Assembly: GCA_964602715.1 (NCBI GenBank)
Contig: CAZRSB010000001.1
Coordinates: 1 to 64,000 of the forward strand
Source of the DNA: Natronoplasma sp964602715
Lineage (GTDB): Archaea > Thermoplasmatota > Thermoplasmata > Halarchaeoplasmatales > Halarchaeoplasmataceae
DNA length: 64,000 nucleotides
Direction: 5' to 3'
A program made the translations under genes and the position numbers. The notes beneath the pieces are model-generated. The model was not told where the DNA came from and did no database searches. It was given only the letters and a program-made list of their open reading frames with translations. Shown piece after piece: positions 51,315 through 58,903 of the stretch. Each line of letters opens with the position of its first letter. The first letter of the stretch is position 1.

Positions 51315-51546
51315 AAAAGGATTCTTGTTTTTAAAAACCCTTCTCCTCTTTCCTTATTATTTTATTTGGTTTATTTGGTTTGATCTAAACAATATTACCA
51401 TTAAAATCAAAAGAGATCCTCTTCTAGAACATAACTTTGAAAAAACTGATCGATCTACCACTTATTTGTGAACTAGGAATGGGTTAGATCAAAAATAAAT
51501 TATTGTTTAATAAATGAAGATAGGTGTCGATTCTCAATAATTCTTC
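51315..51546. other. Intergenic region between the thermosome and hypC (convergent)
   Basis: There is no gene. GGTTTATTTGGTTTGATCTAAAC near 51370-51390 is loosely matched in inverted orientation by GGGTTAGATCAAAAATAAATTATTG near 51480-51505, and several poly-T and A tracts suit terminators for both genes. Nothing more can be assigned. Confidence 0.35.
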
Positions 51547-51789
51547 TTATCTTTCAACCTCTCCTTCCATTTGCTTCTGGGCTTCCATCACTTCCTCCCA
51601 TGCCTCTAAACTTTTCCTAGCTTCTTCCTCTTCTAGTCTTTCAATTGCATATCCAGCATGAACGATAACGTAATCTTCTTCCTCAACATCTACAAGTGAG
51701 ATATTTGCAGTCCGAATCACTCCGCCAAAGTCTATCTCGGCTTCGTCGCCGTTTATGTTTTTTACCATACCGGGAACAGCTAAACACAT
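51547..51789 (-). CDS. hypC: Hydrogenase maturation factor HypC/HupF family
   Basis: 80 residues. MCLAVPGMVKNINGDEAEIDFGG is the diagnostic start, with the N-terminal Cys that carries the iron-cyanide group in [NiFe] hydrogenase assembly. The C-terminal helix EEARKSLEAWEEVMEAQKQMEG is longer than usual. No other hyp or hydrogenase gene is nearby, so either those are elsewhere or this is an orphan member with another role. It is divergent from the DUF362 gene across 49 bases. Confidence 0.92.
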   Translation of the reverse strand: MCLAVPGMVKNINGDEAEIDFGGVIRTANISLVDVEEEDYVIVHAGYAIERLEEEEARKSLEAWEEVMEAQKQMEGEVER

Positions 51790-51838
51790 TGCATTATTAA
51801 CCTACAAATACTTATAATATAAACATTGTGGAGAGTAT

Positions 51839-52915
51839 ATGGATGTCTTCATTGATAGATGTGAAGATTATAACGAAGCTGAGAAAGTGATCCAAAGAGC
51901 TTTTGAAGCTTTGGGGGGAGTGGACCGATTCGTGAAAAATGGGGAAAAAATACTTCTTAATCCTAATCTTCTTAAAGGTGAGTCACCTGACAAAGCTGTA
52001 ACTACTCATCCTGAATTCATTAGGGCGATCATCAATATTCTCGAAAAAAAAGATATAGATATAATAGTAGGAGACAGTCCAGCGGGGAAAATGACTGAGA
52101 AAAAATTAAAAAAAATATACAGTAAATGTGGGTGGTTAGATATCGAATATGATACTACAGCTAACTTGAACTTCGACTTGAAGATGGTAAACAAAAAATT
52201 GAGTGGTGGTATAGTTAAGAAAAATTTCAAAATTATGAAGATCGTTGAAGAGGTAGATGGTATTATTAACATACCTAAACTGAAAACACATTCCTTAACT
52301 GTTTTTACAGGGGCTGTCAAAAATCAATTTGGTTTGATACATGGATTGAATAAATCAGCTTATCATGGAAAATTCAAAACACTGAATAAATTTTCAAAGA
52401 TGTTATTGGATCTCAATGACTTGGTTGAAAGTAGACTTTCAATAATGGATGGGATTTTGGCAATGGAAGGAGATGGCCCATCAGGTGGTTCTCCGATTAA
52501 ACTTGATTCAGTTTTAGCCTCACCTGATCCTGTGGCCTGTGATTGGGCCGCATGTAAACTTGCAGGAATACCTCCTCAAAAGATATCAACATTAACGGAA
52601 TCTGATTTAGATCAAGAGGATATAAATTATATTAATCGAAATCCATCATCTTTTGACAAAAATATAGAATATCCTTCAGGTGGAAAAACTCCTGGATGGG
52701 TCCCAAGTATATTAGCAGATATTTTTGCAAATTTTTATCTAGATCGACCTCACCTTTTGAAGGATAAATGTGACACATGTTGGGTCTGTCAAGAGGTATG
52801 TCCAGAAGATGCAATAAAAAAGCAAAATTACGGACCAAAGATAAGCTGGTGGAAATGTATCCGATGTTATTGCTGCACTGAAGCATGCCCTGAGGATGCC
52901 TTAAATGTAGAGTGA
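51839..52915 (+). CDS. DUF362 protein with C-terminal 2x[4Fe-4S] ferredoxin
   Basis: 358 residues. The DUF362 domain has LLNPNLLKGESPDKAVTTHP, IVGDSPAGKMTEK, IINIPKLKTHSLTVFTGAVKNQFGLI and ILAMEGDGPSGGSPIKLDSV. The end CDTCWVCQEVCPEDAIKK and WKCIRCYCCTEACPEDALNV has two CxxCxxCxxxCP cluster motifs. Family members are soluble iron-sulfur proteins of unknown reaction, sometimes near electron-transfer genes. The neighbouring hypC suggests, but does not prove, a redox context. Confidence 0.9.
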   Translation: MDVFIDRCEDYNEAEKVIQRAFEALGGVDRFVKNGEKILLNPNLLKGESPDKAVTTHPEFIRAIINILEKKDIDIIVGDSPAGKMTEKKLKKIYSKCGWLDIEYDTTANLNFDLKMVNKKLSGGIVKKNFKIMKIVEEVDGIINIPKLKTHSLTVFTGAVKNQFGLIHGLNKSAYHGKFKTLNKFSKMLLDLNDLVESRLSIMDGILAMEGDGPSGGSPIKLDSVLASPDPVACDWAACKLAGIPPQKISTLTESDLDQEDINYINRNPSSFDKNIEYPSGGKTPGWVPSILADIFANFYLDRPHLLKDKCDTCWVCQEVCPEDAIKKQNYGPKISWWKCIRCYCCTEACPEDALNVE

Positions 52916-52952
52916 AAAAATTTAAATATTTTTTTTAAAATCTCCCATACAT

Positions 52953-53537
52953 ATGGACAGAACCAGGACTATCAAGGAAACACTTCCGGTGCTTTTGTTG
53001 GTAGTTCTAGGAGGTGCATTAGCTGGTTCCGTTCTAGCTGGTATGGAAGAAATGCTTGATCTGATACCGGGATTGATCGTTATAGTTCCTGCTATCATAG
53101 ATATGAGAGGTAATATTTCCACAGCTTTAGGTTCAAGACTGGGATCTGCCTTCCATCTCGGACTTCTTCACCAAGGATTAAGGTCAGATGCTGGTAAAGA
53201 AAATATAAAAGGATCTCTGGCATTGAGCTTCTTTACTTCGGTTCTTTTTCCGATCTTTCTCTGGTTGATCAGTTTGTTCCTTCCATTTAGTATAGGACCG
53301 TGGCAGCTATTAACAATATTTATGATCTCAATATTTACAGGTGTTACCGCAGCTATCATACTAATAACTATTACTTTTCTCATAGTTGCTAGTTCAATCA
53401 AATTTAATATAGACCCTGATAATGTTAGTGGGCCTGTTTTAACCACTGCTGGAGATGTTTTTACTCTCCTGGTGATGTTCGGCTATGCTCACTTGTTTTA
53501 TTATCTCTTTGCTGATATTTTGGGGGTGATCGGATGA
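52953..53537 (+). CDS. MgtE/SLC41-like transporter, first half
   Basis: 194 residues, five membrane spans. DLIPGLIVIVPAIIDMRGNISTALGSRLGS is the conserved MgtE/SLC41 pore segment with DMRGNIS, and FNIDPDNVSGPVLTTAGDV carries the second conserved motif. No N-terminal cytosolic MgtE domain is present. Two single-repeat subunits like this and the next gene probably pair to make one divalent-cation (Mg2+) channel. It is first in a four-gene operon joined by ATGA overlaps. Confidence 0.88.
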   Translation: MDRTRTIKETLPVLLLVVLGGALAGSVLAGMEEMLDLIPGLIVIVPAIIDMRGNISTALGSRLGSAFHLGLLHQGLRSDAGKENIKGSLALSFFTSVLFPIFLWLISLFLPFSIGPWQLLTIFMISIFTGVTAAIILITITFLIVASSIKFNIDPDNVSGPVLTTAGDVFTLLVMFGYAHLFYYLFADILGVIG

Positions 53538-54088
53538 GTTATGAATGGGAGGATATATTCAAAGAAAGCGCAGGAATTCTTGCTCTGATGGGATTTATAG
53601 GTGTGGCTGGAGGGTTTGTTCTAGAATCTATCGAAGATCAATTATTAGACGCGGTGATATTACTTTTTTTGATTCCCATATTAAACGACGTCGGTGGGAA
53701 CCTTGGAGCTGTTTTGGGAGCTAGGGTCTCCTCTGCGCTACACACTGGTAGGATCACTCCCTCTTTTGCAGACGAAGAGTTAAAAGAAAACATTTGGCTT
53801 ATGATGGGTCTCGGATTTCTAGTCTTTTTTCTTTTTGGATCAGCAATGTTCACAGTGGGTTTTTTTATTCCCCTAGGATTGGAAGCTTCTGAAATATTTA
53901 CGATAGTGATAGGCGCAGGATTTATAACTATCTTTTTGATTACAATAATAACTACAGTGGTGGCGTTGTGGGCATTCAAAAAGGGTTTAGATCCTGATAA
54001 TATTGTGATACCTGTAGAGACTACTCTCTGTGATTTTATAGGAGTAGTGACCCTTGCCTTGATGGTTTGGTTGGTGATAATAAGATGA
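53534..54088 (+). CDS. MgtE/SLC41-like transporter, second half
   Basis: 184 residues, five spans, paralogous to the gene before. FLIPILNDVGGNLGAVLGARVSSAL and GLDPDNIVIPVETTLCDFIG match the two conserved pore motifs. Its ATG overlaps the preceding stop (ATGA). The two halves may be the products of an ancient split or the ancestral unfused state of SLC41, which has the two repeats in one chain. Confidence 0.88.
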   Translation: MSYEWEDIFKESAGILALMGFIGVAGGFVLESIEDQLLDAVILLFLIPILNDVGGNLGAVLGARVSSALHTGRITPSFADEELKENIWLMMGLGFLVFFLFGSAMFTVGFFIPLGLEASEIFTIVIGAGFITIFLITIITTVVALWAFKKGLDPDNIVIPVETTLCDFIGVVTLALMVWLVIIR

Positions 54089-54729
54089 ATAAAAAATCAA
54101 AAGAAGAAGAATTAATTGAGGACCATGCTGAGCTTTCATACCAAGATAAATCAGTAAGAGAATTACTAACTATAATGAAAGATAACTCTGAACTGATAGC
54201 CGATCTAGCATATGCGGCTATTGTTTTCGAAAATGAAGAACTCGCTGAAGAAGTACATCATCTAGAATCAGAGATGGATAAGATGATGTATCATATCCGA
54301 TTGAAAACAATGTTGGGGGCTAGGACAAGAGATGATGCTGAAAAATTGACAGGTCTCTTACAATTAGCTTCCGCAGCAGAGCAGATATCCGACGCTGCAG
54401 AAGACATGGTCACTCTTTTACAAGAGGATGTCGAACTGAAACCTCTGCTACCACACCTTTTGAGAAAGGCAGATGAAAAGGTATTTACTTTAAGAGTCGA
54501 AAACGGGTCAGACCTGGTAGGCAAAAAATTAGGAAAATTGAGACTTGAATCAGTTACAGGAGTTAGAGTTCTTGCCATACGACACAATCGAAGATGGATA
54601 AAAGGTCCAGATGGTGAAACACCTTTAAAAGCCGATGATTTATTGATAGTGAGAGCTCATGAAAAAGGATATGAAAAGCTATGGCCAGTAGCCCATAATG
54701 AGAAAAGTTGGGAGGAGATGGTAGAATGA
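54085..54729 (+). CDS. PhoU-like/TrkA-C regulatory protein A
   Basis: About 214 residues from the ATG overlapping the previous stop (ATGA at 54085-54088). The first ~125 residues are PhoU-like helices (SVRELLTIMKDNSELIADLA; DKMMYHIRLKTMLGAR). The rest is a TrkA-C (RCK_C) ligand domain: GSDLVGKKLGKLRLESVTGVRVLAIRHN and LKADDLLIVRAH. Such pairs are conserved beside MgtE-like permeases in archaea and probably gate or sense the transported ion. The ion is not known. Confidence 0.87.
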   Translation: MNKKSKEEELIEDHAELSYQDKSVRELLTIMKDNSELIADLAYAAIVFENEELAEEVHHLESEMDKMMYHIRLKTMLGARTRDDAEKLTGLLQLASAAEQISDAAEDMVTLLQEDVELKPLLPHLLRKADEKVFTLRVENGSDLVGKKLGKLRLESVTGVRVLAIRHNRRWIKGPDGETPLKADDLLIVRAHEKGYEKLWPVAHNEKSWEEMVE

Positions 54730-55283
54730 AAGAAATAGAGGAAAAATTACTTGAAATGAAGGATACCTCAGAATTGATGCTTGACCTAGCTTATTCATCA
54801 TTACTCTATCATAATAGGGATATAGCTGAGGAGGTTTTTAATTTAGAGCAGAAAGTAGATGAACTGCAAGATTCAATAATGTTGCAAATCCTTGAAAATG
54901 GTGATATAGAGTCTAATCAAAGTTTGATCTTTTTGAGGATGTCTGACTCTATCGAAAGATTCGCTGATGCTGCATTAGATATAGCGGATATCGTTTTAAG
55001 AGACATAGAATTACATCCTGTTGTTAAAAAAAGCTTGGAGGAATCTGATGAATTCATGGTTAGAAAGACGATTCAAGAAAACTCATTTTTAGATGGAAAA
55101 ACATTAGAAGATTCTCAGATGGCAACAAATATAGGGATGAAAGTAATAGCTATACGAAGGGGGCCAAAATGGGCTTATGGCCCTGGAAAAAAAGTAAAAT
55201 TGAAAGCAGGTGATGTACTATTCGCAAGAGGACCACTAGACAGCAAAGGCTCACTAGAAGAATGGGTCACTAGCGAACAATGA
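54726..55283 (+). CDS. PhoU-like/TrkA-C regulatory protein B
   Basis: About 185 residues from the ATG overlapping the previous stop (ATGA). This is the same PhoU plus TrkA-C design: LLEMKDTSELMLDLAYSSLL, SLIFLRMSDSIERFADAALD, then SFLDGKTLEDSQMATNIGMKVIAIRRGPKW and LKAGDVLFARGP. It is a paralogue of the gene before and probably its heterodimer partner. It is last in the operon and followed at once by the 51 bp tandem repeat. Confidence 0.87.
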   Translation: MKEIEEKLLEMKDTSELMLDLAYSSLLYHNRDIAEEVFNLEQKVDELQDSIMLQILENGDIESNQSLIFLRMSDSIERFADAALDIADIVLRDIELHPVVKKSLEESDEFMVRKTIQENSFLDGKTLEDSQMATNIGMKVIAIRRGPKWAYGPGKKVKLKAGDVLFARGPLDSKGSLEEWVTSEQ

Positions 55284-55285
55284 AT

Positions 55286-55545
55286 TAGTCTCAAAATGAA
55301 ATTTTTTTCCTACTGAGGAATTAGATAAATTCCTCCTAGTCTCAAAATGAAATTTTTTTCCTACTGAGGAATTAGATAAATTCCTCCTAGTNNNNNNNNN
55401 NNNNNNNNNNNNNNNNNNNNNNNNNNNNNNNNNNNNNNNNNNNNNNNNNNNNNNNNNNNNNNNNNNNNNNNNNNNNNNNNNNNNNNNNNNNTTAGATAAA
55501 TTCCTCCTAGTCTCAAAATGAAATTTTTTTCCTACTGAGGAATTA
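55286..55545. repeat. 51 bp tandem repeat with an assembly gap
   Basis: The unit begins CTCAAAATGAAATTTTTTTC and repeats head to tail every 51 bases (first unit near 55290, second near 55341), then 100 Ns (55392-55491), then more of the same unit. Each unit has the hairpin GAGGAATT-AGATA-AATTCCTC. The sequence is identical from unit to unit and there are no spacers, so this is not CRISPR. The N run is a nominal gap, so the true number of copies is unknown. Confidence 0.9.
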
Positions 55546-55657
55546 GCTCATTTCGGGGATCAAAATTTAAATCTAGATATCAAAGGATTTTCAAAATACT
55601 AGTGAAGCTAAAGATGTTGAAACTTTGGTTTAAAAGGGTCTAACTTCCCCTATAATT
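55546..55657. other. Intergenic DNA between the repeat and the TIM gene
   Basis: There is no gene. GATGTTGAAACTTTGGTTTA near 55615 resembles a box in the intergenic region at 19017-19281. Nothing else is assignable. Confidence 0.35.
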
Positions 55658-56320
55658 TTAAATTTCACTCTCTAAATCATGGATGACATCCTTCCTATTT
55701 TTGGCTTTTACAAGGCCTGATGCCAAGAGCACTCCCTCAGTACCAAGATCAAGAGCTTTTTTAACATCGTCTCCATCTTTAACTCCCGCCCCACATAAAA
55801 CTTTGACTTCGGGATTGATATCTTTTACTTTCCTTACCGCTTCCTCAATAACTTCGGGCTTAGCGGATGAGACAGACACGTCTCCACCTATGAGTTCTGG
55901 AGGTTCATATGCTACAAAATCAGGAGATAAGGCTGCTGCTGAAGCAGCTACATCTGGATTATTTGCACAAACAATATTTACCATATTCTCTTTTTTGCAC
56001 ATCTTTACTATCTTTTCTATCTTGGAAAGCTCCACTCTGTTTTCAGAATGATTGATAATAGTTCCTTTAGCACCAGCATCTTTAACTGCTTCCAACAACA
56101 AATGTCCAGTATTACTTCCTGGTTCGATATCATCAACATGTTGTGCGAAGATAGGAAGGTTTGTTTGTTTTTCTGTCATTCTGATATCCATCGGTTGGGG
56201 ACATACTGCCCAATTTTTTTCTGATTCTCTTTCGATCAATCTGCTAAGTTTTAAACCCTTTTTCCCTATCGACCGTGAATATGTTTTAAAATTTACAACA
56301 ATTAATGGTGTATCCAACAT
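55658..56320 (-). CDS. tpiA: Triosephosphate isomerase (archaeal type)
   Basis: 220 residues, the short archaeal form. LIVVNFKTYSRSIGKKGLKL starts the barrel, with the catalytic Lys in NFK. IINHSENRVEL includes the catalytic His in strand 4. FVAYEPPELIGGD includes the catalytic Glu. LCGAGVKDGDDVKKALDLGTEGVLLASGLVKAKN completes the phosphate-binding end. It interconverts dihydroxyacetone phosphate and glyceraldehyde 3-phosphate. It converges with the PhoU operon across the tandem repeat. Confidence 0.95.
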   Translation of the reverse strand: MLDTPLIVVNFKTYSRSIGKKGLKLSRLIERESEKNWAVCPQPMDIRMTEKQTNLPIFAQHVDDIEPGSNTGHLLLEAVKDAGAKGTIINHSENRVELSKIEKIVKMCKKENMVNIVCANNPDVAASAAALSPDFVAYEPPELIGGDVSVSSAKPEVIEEAVRKVKDINPEVKVLCGAGVKDGDDVKKALDLGTEGVLLASGLVKAKNRKDVIHDLESEI

Positions 56321-56381
56321 GCTATCACTACTGTATAAATATAAAGTAATTAAAAGTTGTGCTCCATACTATATTTGATCT

Positions 56382-57500
56382 TTAGATATCATCATATGCA
56401 TTATATTCTTGGATCTCTTTTTGAATCTCAAAGGAGTGTATGATGTCTGACCTAGTTACAATACCTACAAGTTCTCCATCTTCTAATATTGGAAAACGAC
56501 CTATGTCATTTTTGATCATACTCTTCCATGCCTCACTCGCACTATCTTCAGGACTCAAGCATACTATATCAGTTTCCATCACATCCTTCACGGTTTTTGT
56601 GTATGTATCTTTCGCGGGTACCTTTTTCACATCTCCAAATGTTATTATACCAACTATTTTATCATTTTTAACTACTGGAAAACCAGTATGTTGATTGGTG
56701 GTGACCTTTTCTATAAAACCATCTAATGTGGTATCTTGATCTATAGTTTTTACCTCTTTGGTCATGATATTTTTAATTTGCACTCCCTCGAGGGCATGTT
56801 CTACAACAACTCTTTTTGATTCTTGAGATGCTGCCATATATATGAAGAAAGCGATAAGGATCAAAAATACATTTAAGAAAAGACCAACCAACGCGAATAT
56901 TATCGCAAAAGCTTTCCCTATGGTAGACGCGGTTTTAGTAGCTTTTATATAAGAATATCTTTTAGACAATAAAGCTCTGAGTATTCTCCCTCCATCCATA
57001 GGAAAAGCTGGTATGAGATTAAATCCTGCCAGGAAAAAATTGAGAAAACTAAGATAATAAAACAGAAATATCAGCGAATCTTCAACCACAAAGCTTCCAC
57101 CTAAGAATAAAAGTAGTGCCAATCCCAAACTAGACAAGGGACCAACCGCACTTATCTTGATTTCCAAATTAGGGTCTGTAGGCATTTCTTCAATCTTAGA
57201 AACACCTCCAAATATCCATAATGAGATGTCCTCCACCTCAAATCCATTTTTTATACTAACGATAGAATGGGCCAATTCATGTATTAGTATGCTGATAAAT
57301 AATCCAATCGCTACAAATATTCCCAACAGATAACTGTACAAACCTGTAGATATATCAAGATCTGATAAACCTATCAATTCTGCAATGAGATATAAATGCG
57401 AACCTACAGACCAGGCTATTAATAGTACAATAAAAATCAATGTGAAGTGTATCTTGATAGGAATCCCATATATTTTCCCCATTTGGAAAGACATTCTCAT
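56382..57500 (-). CDS. Site-2 protease (M50) with CBS pair
   Basis: 372 residues. IHELAHSIVSIKNGFEV is the HExxH zinc motif in a membrane helix and NLIPAFPMDGGRILRALL the third ligand (Asp) motif; there are about six spans. The last ~140 residues are two CBS domains (NIMTKEVKTIDQDTTLDGFI and VKDVMETDIVCLSPEDSASEA), which usually bind adenine nucleotides. This is the archaeal S2P-CBS design; it would cleave membrane proteins in response to energy state. GGTGAT precedes the ATG. Confidence 0.93.
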   Translation of the reverse strand: MRMSFQMGKIYGIPIKIHFTLIFIVLLIAWSVGSHLYLIAELIGLSDLDISTGLYSYLLGIFVAIGLFISILIHELAHSIVSIKNGFEVEDISLWIFGGVSKIEEMPTDPNLEIKISAVGPLSSLGLALLLFLGGSFVVEDSLIFLFYYLSFLNFFLAGFNLIPAFPMDGGRILRALLSKRYSYIKATKTASTIGKAFAIIFALVGLFLNVFLILIAFFIYMAASQESKRVVVEHALEGVQIKNIMTKEVKTIDQDTTLDGFIEKVTTNQHTGFPVVKNDKIVGIITFGDVKKVPAKDTYTKTVKDVMETDIVCLSPEDSASEAWKSMIKNDIGRFPILEDGELVGIVTRSDIIHSFEIQKEIQEYNAYDDI

Positions 57501-57553
57501 TTTATTATCACCTTTCGGAGGTAAGAAGCTATTTTTTATATAAATATTTCAAG

Positions 57554-57859
57554 TTATTTGTTTTTTTCTATTTTAAACCTATTTATCGTGCCGCATTTGA
57601 AACAGTGAGTGATCAATGTCCTACGCTCTATTCTGACTTTACATGTTTTATTAGGAAACAAATAGGCGTAGCACTTGTTACAAAATCTTCGCCTATATTT
57701 TGAATCCAAAGATATGTTATGTCTCATCCCTAGCTTTCGTGCTAATTTTACGTACTTATCTGATTTATTTATTTCGTTTCTTAGCGCAGCTTTTTTAGCT
57801 TCTTCAAATAATATATCTATCCGCTTTTCAGCTATCTTTTTTTTGTTTTTTCGCTTCAT
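57554..57859 (-). CDS. rnp4: Ribonuclease P protein component 4 (Rpr2/Snm1 family)
   Basis: 101 residues. An N-terminal helical pair (IDILFEEAKKAALRNEINKSDKYVKLARKLGM) is followed by the zinc ribbon FCNKCYAYLFPNKTCKVRI and THCFKCGTINRFKI with four cysteines. It is a subunit of archaeal RNase P, which processes tRNA 5' ends. Its start is six bases from the Nudix-gene stop, so the two are cotranscribed. Confidence 0.93.
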   Translation of the reverse strand: MKRKNKKKIAEKRIDILFEEAKKAALRNEINKSDKYVKLARKLGMRHNISLDSKYRRRFCNKCYAYLFPNKTCKVRIERRTLITHCFKCGTINRFKIEKNK

Positions 57860-57865
57860 GAGTAT

Positions 57866-58579
57866 CTAGTCCTTTCCTTGTGCTTCATGTCCATTCAAGT
57901 AGTCTTTGATTATCAACTGGTGGTCAAAGGCCAACTCAGGAAGATCTTCTAAACCAAAAAACTTAGCTTGGTCAGCATCGGACCCACTCTCTAATTTACC
58001 TCCTATCTTGTTTAATGAAAACACGGTCGTTATCATATGTCCTCTTGGATCTCGATCAGGATCTGAATATACACCTACCATTTCCTCAACCCCAGTAATG
58101 AAGCCAGTCTCTTCCTTAATTTCTCTAACCACAGCTTCCTCTAATTTTTCTCCATATTCCACAAAACCTCCCGGTAGTGCATATTTACCTTTGTAGGGAG
58201 AATTCTTTCTTTTTATGAGTAGAATACCTCTATCATCGACTAAAATACCATCTACAGTAGGAGTTGGATTTCTGTAAACTCTTTCTTTGTGGTCGTTTTT
58301 TAAATCTTCAAAATCTGATATCATTTTTTTGGCGGCAGGTGTCAATGTGGATCCTTTCTCTTTATGCCCTCCTCTTTTACTTTCTACTAATTTTTCTTCT
58401 GATATCTCCTCCATCTTCTTTATTATACCCCACGCATGTCTGTAAGACATATCCATCTCTTCAGCAGCTTTTGCTATCGATCCTTTTAAATCGATGAGTT
58501 CAAGAAGATTTTTTCGACCTTCACCAATTATGAAGTTATCATCCTTTTTTAGCATACATTTACATTCTAACTTGTACAT
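57866..58579 (-). CDS. ModE-like HTH fused to a Nudix hydrolase
   Basis: About 237 residues from ATG 58579; the frame extends to 58828 but the extra ~83 residues have no homology-like features. Residues ~10-85 resemble the ModE N-terminal winged helix: LLELIDLKGSIAKAAEEMDM, SYRHAWGIIKKMEE, LTPAAKKMISDFE. The Nudix box GGFVEYGEKLEEAVVREIKE plus ETGF is complete (Gx5Ex7REUxEExGU). NrtR proteins have Nudix first and HTH last; here the order is reversed. It could be a regulator sensing a nucleotide-sugar or ADP-ribose-type ligand. Confidence 0.85.
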   Translation of the reverse strand: MYKLECKCMLKKDDNFIIGEGRKNLLELIDLKGSIAKAAEEMDMSYRHAWGIIKKMEEISEEKLVESKRGGHKEKGSTLTPAAKKMISDFEDLKNDHKERVYRNPTPTVDGILVDDRGILLIKRKNSPYKGKYALPGGFVEYGEKLEEAVVREIKEETGFITGVEEMVGVYSDPDRDPRGHMITTVFSLNKIGGKLESGSDADQAKFFGLEDLPELAFDHQLIIKDYLNGHEAQGKD

Positions 58580-58722
58580 CGTTCTTTTATTGGATAGGAG
58601 AGTAATTAGTTTAACGTTTTCGTAAAAGAGATAAATCTTAGAGAAAAATCGGAATTTTGATAGATTTTCAAAACTTTTATGTATGATCATACAGTTAACT
58701 GTGATGAAAGAAGCAGATAGAC

Positions 58723-58887
58723 ATGCTCGATAAAAATACCGTATTATCGCGGAAAAATATGTCTTACGAAAAACAAAAAAAGGTTGATGATTTTTTTTGC
58801 TGTCTTGAAAAAACAAAAAATCTTCCATACGTAGATAAGGATCTTAAACGCTGTATAGAAAGAGTACTTGATAAAAAAAGGCTCTAA
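58723..58887 (+). CDS. Possible 54-residue small protein
   Basis: A reading frame in the 324-base gap between the Nudix and ATPase-TPR genes, opposite in strand to both. It encodes MLDKNTVLSRKNMSYEKQKK, then VDDFFCCLEKTKNLPYVDKD and LKRCIERVLDKKRL. Composition is protein-like (charged, few repeats, cysteine pair) and an internal Met is at residue 13. There is no clear ribosome site and I recognise no family. The rest of the gap shows A+T-rich promoter-like DNA. It may be real or chance. Confidence 0.35.
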   Translation: MLDKNTVLSRKNMSYEKQKKVDDFFCCLEKTKNLPYVDKDLKRCIERVLDKKRL

Positions 58888-58903
58888 TCGATCAAAGTGA
58901 TTT

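Noticed and set aside
55286..55545. CRISPR array
   Set aside because: The whole 51 bp unit is repeated with no variable spacers and no cas genes are in the window.
57866..58828. 320-residue Nudix protein starting at 58828
   Set aside because: The first 83 residues look like translated A+T-rich leader; ATG 58579 begins right before the winged-helix domain.
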